From Chondrosia reniformis (lineage: Eukaryota > Porifera > Demospongiae > Chondrillida > Chondrillidae), in contig OX359195.1 of the NCBI GenBank assembly GCA_947172415.1, forward strand, positions 3,261,501-3,325,500: a DNA stretch of 64,000 nucleotides. Reading direction: 5' to 3'. The translations under genes and the position numbers were made by a program. Of the stretch, positions 60,059 through 64,000 are shown one piece after another. Within the stretch, counting starts at the first letter, position 1; every line of letters starts with the position of its first letter. The notes under the pieces are model-generated. The model was not told the DNA's origin. It did no database searches and saw nothing but the letters and a program-made list of their open reading frames with translations.

Positions 60059-60175
60059 CACTGCAAGAAAAAGGGCAATTTGCTATAGTTTGCAAGTTTT
60101 TCAAACTACTGATTTACAGAACGTTTGCTAACATTTACACACACGCTGGTTTGCATAAGGTTTGCTAAGCGTTTG

Positions 60176-61248
60176 TGTACTGTGGTTTTGTCACCAATTA
60201 ATTCAGAAAGTTCTATATAAACTATACAAAGAGGTGAAGCTTAGTGGAAGTGATAACGATATTCATTAACCAATTTAACGATTAAAATGGATTCTCAGGC
60301 TAGAGCAATGTTGCTAATGATTCCAGCACCAGTGCCTTTCAGTGGAACAGATATAGGCTAAATAAATCCCAAAAGTAAGATAAATAACTATACATCACTG
60401 TTAAAAGGCAAAAGTTGCCGTATTTTTATCATTTAGCAGCCTTAATTCCGTTTCACTAATGCTTAGTTATTAATTTCAATATTTACCCCCTTTGAGTTGA
60501 AAGGCATAGAAAGGTTCAAACTCACCATAAATAATTATCTTAGTTGTTGCTTGGCAGCCATTACAGTGAATGTTAAACGCAAAAGTTTTACCAAACTATT
60601 GTATGTTCGTATGTATGTTTATAGATGTGATTGATCTTATATCTTTCATGGGTATTCCCGTTTTTATATAGATAGTTTAAAGTCGCATATGATAATATCT
60701 TAGAAGGAATCGCCTGACTCCTCAGTGGTCTTTGCTAAGGTAAGAAGCAGATTAAGTACCTTAAGTATACGTAGTACTTATATGGAACGGAATGTCCTAG
60801 GCCTGTATACAGTCAAGATTTTAGCTACTCTGATAGAGAGAACAGCAGAAGTATAGTCATTAGAAAATATAAACAGTCGATTATGCAGTGTTTATAATTA
60901 ACTTATGTACAAACTGTACAATCATCAACATATAAAAAAGTGCGTATATTCAATTAATGTTAGTCCTATATCCTGATAGCTATACGTAATTAATTATTAG
61001 TGTACAGGATTATGGGTGTTTGACTTGTTTATTTTTATGTTCTTACCTATGCAACATACATGTTTATAACTTAGAGAATTAACTATTTTAATTATACCAA
61101 CATGGGGAATTCGAAAGGATGTCATTATGCTTACTTCTTATTGTGTATAAATGTAGCATAAAAGTCACTGGATTGTAAGCTTTATGTATAATAAGGATGA
61201 TAATTAACAACTGTACACAGTTATATAGTGTTAAGAGAAATTTACAAA
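60176..61248. other. CACTA-like element interior without genes
   Basis: About 1.1 kb of AT-rich unique sequence, with no open frame of note and no recognised motif. It probably includes the 3' UTR of the 254-codon gene. Confidence 0.5.
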
Positions 61249-62013
61249 CTATTCAGTTCTCTTGTCTTTACTTTGAGCACCTAAGAGGACCATCCTCTCT
61301 GCCCTGCATCCTCCCTCCAAAATGTTATTCCTGTAAAACTCCCTAATTGCTAACTTAGATGTATTATATTGTTTTCTTTTTGTGTCTAATTCTATTCCTA
61401 ATTCCTCTACCTTATCCCTATATTGCCTAATTTCATGTACTGCCCTATCTTCTAGATTGTTCAATTCACTCACATGCCTATTAACTATGTACTGCTCTGG
61501 TAAGCTAAGCCTATCCTTAATTACATTTTCTGCAGCTAATCCATGCTTATGAAACTCGGTATCTATTTTACTAGACTTCGGCTGTATGTCAGTGTGTCCT
61601 ATCTCTTCTCTACCTTTCCCTACTGTATCGTATACTTTACATTTCTTAATCCAATCTGAAGTACGCTGAAGATTTGTTTCTCTAAAGTAGGCATCCCATT
61701 TCTCATGGTCATAGGGTAGGTCATCAGGGTCCTCTTCAGGTCTCACTAATGTCAATTTCGGTCTTTCTCCGTTGTCTTCCAATTCATGGTTCTCAGTAAA
61801 ACCTTGTTGCTGAGCATCCTGTGGTTTCTTCTTTTCAGAATTTGGGGGTGTAAGCAGATCAGTCGGCACAAGCATGCTAGGGTTAGGATCATATTCAAAA
61901 ATTCTTCTGGTTCTTTCAAGATTCAGCTTCCTTCTAACACGTTGTTTTCTCCTTTGTCTTATTTTCTTCTTCCAGAGGTCTTCTGATGTTTTTGGATAAT
62001 GGTAATTTGCCAT
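61249..62013 (-). CDS. Hypothetical 254-aa basic/coiled-coil protein of the CACTA-like element
   Basis: Intact ATG-to-stop frame of 254 codons, far longer than chance in this sequence. Residues ~15-36 are very basic (KKKIRQRRKQRVRRK, nuclear-localisation-like). Residues ~45-120 are charged, Pro-rich and acidic (RPEEDPDDLPYDHEKWDAYF). Residues ~165-240 are predicted by eye to be helical or coiled-coil (EQYIVNRHVSELNNLEDRAV then heptad-like charge patterns), ending in a short tail with REFYRNNILEGG. I recall the (W/Y)RNNILEGG(C/T)R motif from unnamed cnidarian proteins, but no function. It lies downstream of the transposase-like exon on the same strand; a transposon accessory role is inference. 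It could also be the last exon of a spliced gene. Confidence 0.6.
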   Translation of the reverse strand: MANYHYPKTSEDLWKKKIRQRRKQRVRRKLNLERTRRIFEYDPNPSMLVPTDLLTPPNSEKKKPQDAQQQGFTENHELEDNGERPKLTLVRPEEDPDDLPYDHEKWDAYFRETNLQRTSDWIKKCKVYDTVGKGREEIGHTDIQPKSSKIDTEFHKHGLAAENVIKDRLSLPEQYIVNRHVSELNNLEDRAVHEIRQYRDKVEELGIELDTKRKQYNTSKLAIREFYRNNILEGGCRAERMVLLGAQSKDKRTE

Positions 62014-62207
62014 ACTGTAAAATTTTGTATGGAGTAATTAGTAATACCAGTACCAGTACACATGCATTCATGACACATGGACACCAATGTATGCAGATAG
62101 GGTTGTTTTAGGACTAGTACTATAGGCTATATAACTCCAAACATGTAAGCTTGCCAGTCCAATGGTTTATTTTCAATTAAGCTATATAAGTTTGTTTTTA
62201 GGTAATT
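62014..62207. other. Spacer upstream of the 254-aa ORF
   Basis: AT-rich, no motif recognised. Could hold the ORF's promoter or an intron acceptor. Confidence 0.3.
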
Positions 62208-62650
62208 AGATTGGTACAGCCTGAAGCAGGCTCCCCATGTTCTAAGCTTTATTATTAGATTGGTACAGCCCGAAGCAGGCTCCCCATGTTCTAAGATTGA
62301 TTATTAGATTGGTACAACCCGAAGCAGGCGCCCAATGTTCTAAGTTTGATTATTAGATTGGTACAGTCCGAAGCAGGCTCCCCATGTTCTAAGCTTGATT
62401 ATTAGATTGGTACAGCCCGAAGTAGGCTCCCCATGTCCAAAGTTATTTTTTGGTTAGTAGATTGGTACACCCCGAAACAGGCTCCCCATGTTCTAAGTTT
62501 GATTATTAGATTGGTACACCCCGAAGCAGGCTCCCCATGTTCTAAGCTTGATCATTAGATTGGTACAGCCTGAAGCAGGCTTCCCATGGCCATGTTCTAA
62601 GATTGATTATTAGATTGGTACAACCCGAAGCAGGCTCTCCACATTCTTAT
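62208..62650. repeat. 49-bp minisatellite, nine copies
   Basis: Unit AGATTGGTACAGCCCGAAGC followed by AGGCTCCCCATGTTCTAAG and an AT spacer. Starts at 62,208, 62,257, 62,306, 62,355, 62,404, 62,459, 62,508, 62,557 and 62,612; spacing is 49 bp except two of 55. Each unit has an inverted repeat AGCC(T/C)G-AAG-CAGGCT that can form a 6-bp hairpin with a 3-nt loop. Confidence 0.9.
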
Positions 62651-63555
62651 AGTCATTGTTTTATTATTTTAATGGCAAACAGGTACAATGTACATAATTG
62701 AGAGGTCCAACCTGTAACATTATTGTAATTGCCAACTTATGTATCTTTAAGAGTCAAACTGTTAACTTACTTCTTGATATACAGGTAAACATCAAGTTAA
62801 TACAGGAACAGAACAATAGAACATTAACTTTAACCTTTCCTCTATATATAACTCATTAAAAATGATATCCCTCCAAAATGTCATGCCTTGTCATGTGATT
62901 TACTATTTATATTCTTTATCATTGACAAAAATGTACATATATGTTTATATTTAGAGCTTGAGACTGTATATATATACTACTACTTTTATGGAACATCTAA
63001 AATAGGAAATACATTCTGAGCATGCTCAAAGGCACATGGTATATAGCTTCTTGCATAACTGTGTGCACTTTCGTGCATACTTTTAATCCATGCATACAAT
63101 CAATCGTTATATATATACACATACTAGGTGATCATGATCACCATGGCCAATTGCAAAAAACATTAATAAATTAAAATTATTACATGTCGTACATATATAT
63201 TATAATACTATATAATACCATAAATATTATATACACGATTTAAATTATATATGTACATGTACATCTGGATATACATTATAGAACCACAGACAGCTGTATA
63301 AGCAGTTTTGAGCTTCTTGGCTCTCATCAGTCTGGTGTACTGTGAGCTCAGTAAAGCAATAGCCACACTGCCATTGTATGCTGCTTGCATATGTGCAAGC
63401 AGCACACATGTACAGTATTGCATGGCTTATATACCTTTTCATCACAGCTCAGTAAAAAATATACAAGTACAGTGGCCATTGAATATTCATGACCCATCCA
63501 ACTATAGATTCATTCAGAATTGAGGCAATAGTAAAATCTAGCATTCATAAAATAC
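62651..63555. other. Unique AT-rich region, no gene seen
   Basis: Short frames at 63,208-63,523 overlap each other on both strands and have no motif. TATATA-rich runs at 62,960-62,990 and 63,100-63,260. Probably the 3' UTR of the transposase-like gene and spacer. Confidence 0.5.
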
Positions 63556-63972
63556 CTAGAATGTGACTGGGCTTATGACTAATACATTATCAAGACCCCT
63601 TCTGCTTCCAAAGTCAATGTCAGTTTGAAGCCACACAACCCTTGAGGAAATCTCCTGATTAGGAACAAAGGAAGAGTAAATTTCTAAAGAGGTACTCCAA
63701 ATTTATGAAGGCTTTCCCAGCCACCACTTAAATTCATCAGCAATATAGCAATTTACATTAGCAAACCATAAGTGTTCTACTGGCGTTTCATGCAATGATA
63801 CTTTAACTGTTACCTTTACAAAATAATTTATTCTACATAGTTTAACAGTGGTACCTATATTTGCAAGCACATGGCTATTTGCATGGTACCTGCCTTCAAA
63901 AGAGCCAACAACACAACCATTGATTTTTAATGCCTTACATTTTGAGCACAAAATTCCTACATCAACTTGATC
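63556..63972 (-). pseudogene. CACTA/EnSpm-like transposase C-terminal exon, premature stop
   Basis: Starts at a splice acceptor TTTTGTGTCAG (ending 63,973) with phase-0 DQVDVGILCSKCKALK. It continues GSFEGRYHANSHVLANI, an ICRI-like CRINYFVKVTV, HLWFANVNCY and a WWLGKPS. Then TAA (63,705-63,703) interrupts. The same frame goes on IWSTSLEIYSSFVPNQEISS, RVVWLQTDIDFG and VLVISPV to a TAG at 63,558-63,556. That order (WFG-P-x-W-x-S, then SF-x-P-V-x-x-I-x-x-R, then V-x-P) is what I recall at the C-terminus of animal EnSpm-type transposases. The bulk of the gene is beyond the window. Assignment is by motif memory and moderate. Confidence 0.55.
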
Positions 63973-64000
63973 CTGACACAAAATCTAAATTATATTGGCT

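Larger units (their letters stand above)
60059..64000 (-). mobile_element. CACTA/EnSpm-like DNA transposon, one end (continues past window)
   Basis: Starts abruptly with CACTGCAAGAAAAAGGGC, a terminus resembling CACTA/EnSpm inverted repeats (CACTR-CAAGAAAA). It is followed by subterminal TTTGC/GTTTGCTAA words in both orientations (60,078-60,175), as such elements carry transposase-binding repeats. Inside are an accessory ORF (62,013-61,249), a minisatellite (62,208-62,650) and a transposase-like C-terminal exon (63,972-63,556), both genes reading leftward. The other end lies beyond 64,000, so the TIR pair cannot be checked. Confidence 0.55.

Noticed and set aside
62208-62650. Rho-independent terminators suggested by the repeated hairpins
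   Set aside because: No T-runs follow the stems, and the context is eukaryotic.

Overview
The window looks like a repeat-rich, AT-rich chromosomal region of an early-branching metazoan. Sponge- or cnidarian-like is an inference from four things: very short introns (48-126 bp apart from one enlarged by an insertion), Penelope-like elements, animal-type CACTA and Tigger elements, and an uncharacterised gene family I recall from cnidarian and sponge genomes. No host housekeeping gene, rRNA or tRNA was recognised. About 45 kb is one degenerate satellite with a 13-bp unit (TGTATGTACTAGT, or ACTAGTACATACA on the other strand). Mobile elements sit in it, most of them broken.

Layout. 1-297: right part of a hammerhead-bearing inverted-repeat element. 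298-17,640: satellite, unit on the minus strand to ~1,500 and on the plus strand after that. It is interrupted by a LINE 3' end (4,745-5,480), an R2-like LINE (7,580-9,328), a CR1/L2-like LINE with a 2A-like motif (9,690-12,940), a deleted R2-like copy (13,151-13,848) and two Tigger-like elements. 17,641-29,715: satellite in the opposite orientation with three more Tigger-like elements (also inverted), a TIR element fragment, a Penelope-type hammerhead and a Penelope-like RT/GIY-YIG element. 29,720-38,956: a 9.2-kb island bounded by inverted repeats and TATA duplications. It holds two multi-exon minus-strand genes, a 1,113-codon gene of an uncharacterised family with one premature stop and a decayed DDE transposase gene. 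38,961-60,055: satellite again with four more strand switches, a second Penelope fragment, two more hammerhead/TIR elements and a minus-strand R2-like LINE with a 10-bp target duplication. 60,059-64,000: left end of a CACTA/EnSpm-like transposon with transposase C-terminal exons, an accessory ORF and a 49-bp minisatellite.

How it fits together. The satellite amplified as higher-order blocks that carried passengers along. Five Tigger-like copies and three hammerhead elements keep the same flanking satellite and the same orientation relative to it, so they were copied with it and did not insert separately. LINEs and DNA transposons inserted later. The most unusual items are: (i) a hammerhead ribozyme with an intact core inside a ~340-bp element with near-perfect terminal inverted repeats, on top of a 12-bp stem and with a self-complementary stem III expected to act as a dimer; (ii) the two-gene 9.2-kb island; (iii) a satellite that changes strand six times, in places at perfect palindromes, so read-through RNA could fold into long dsRNA.
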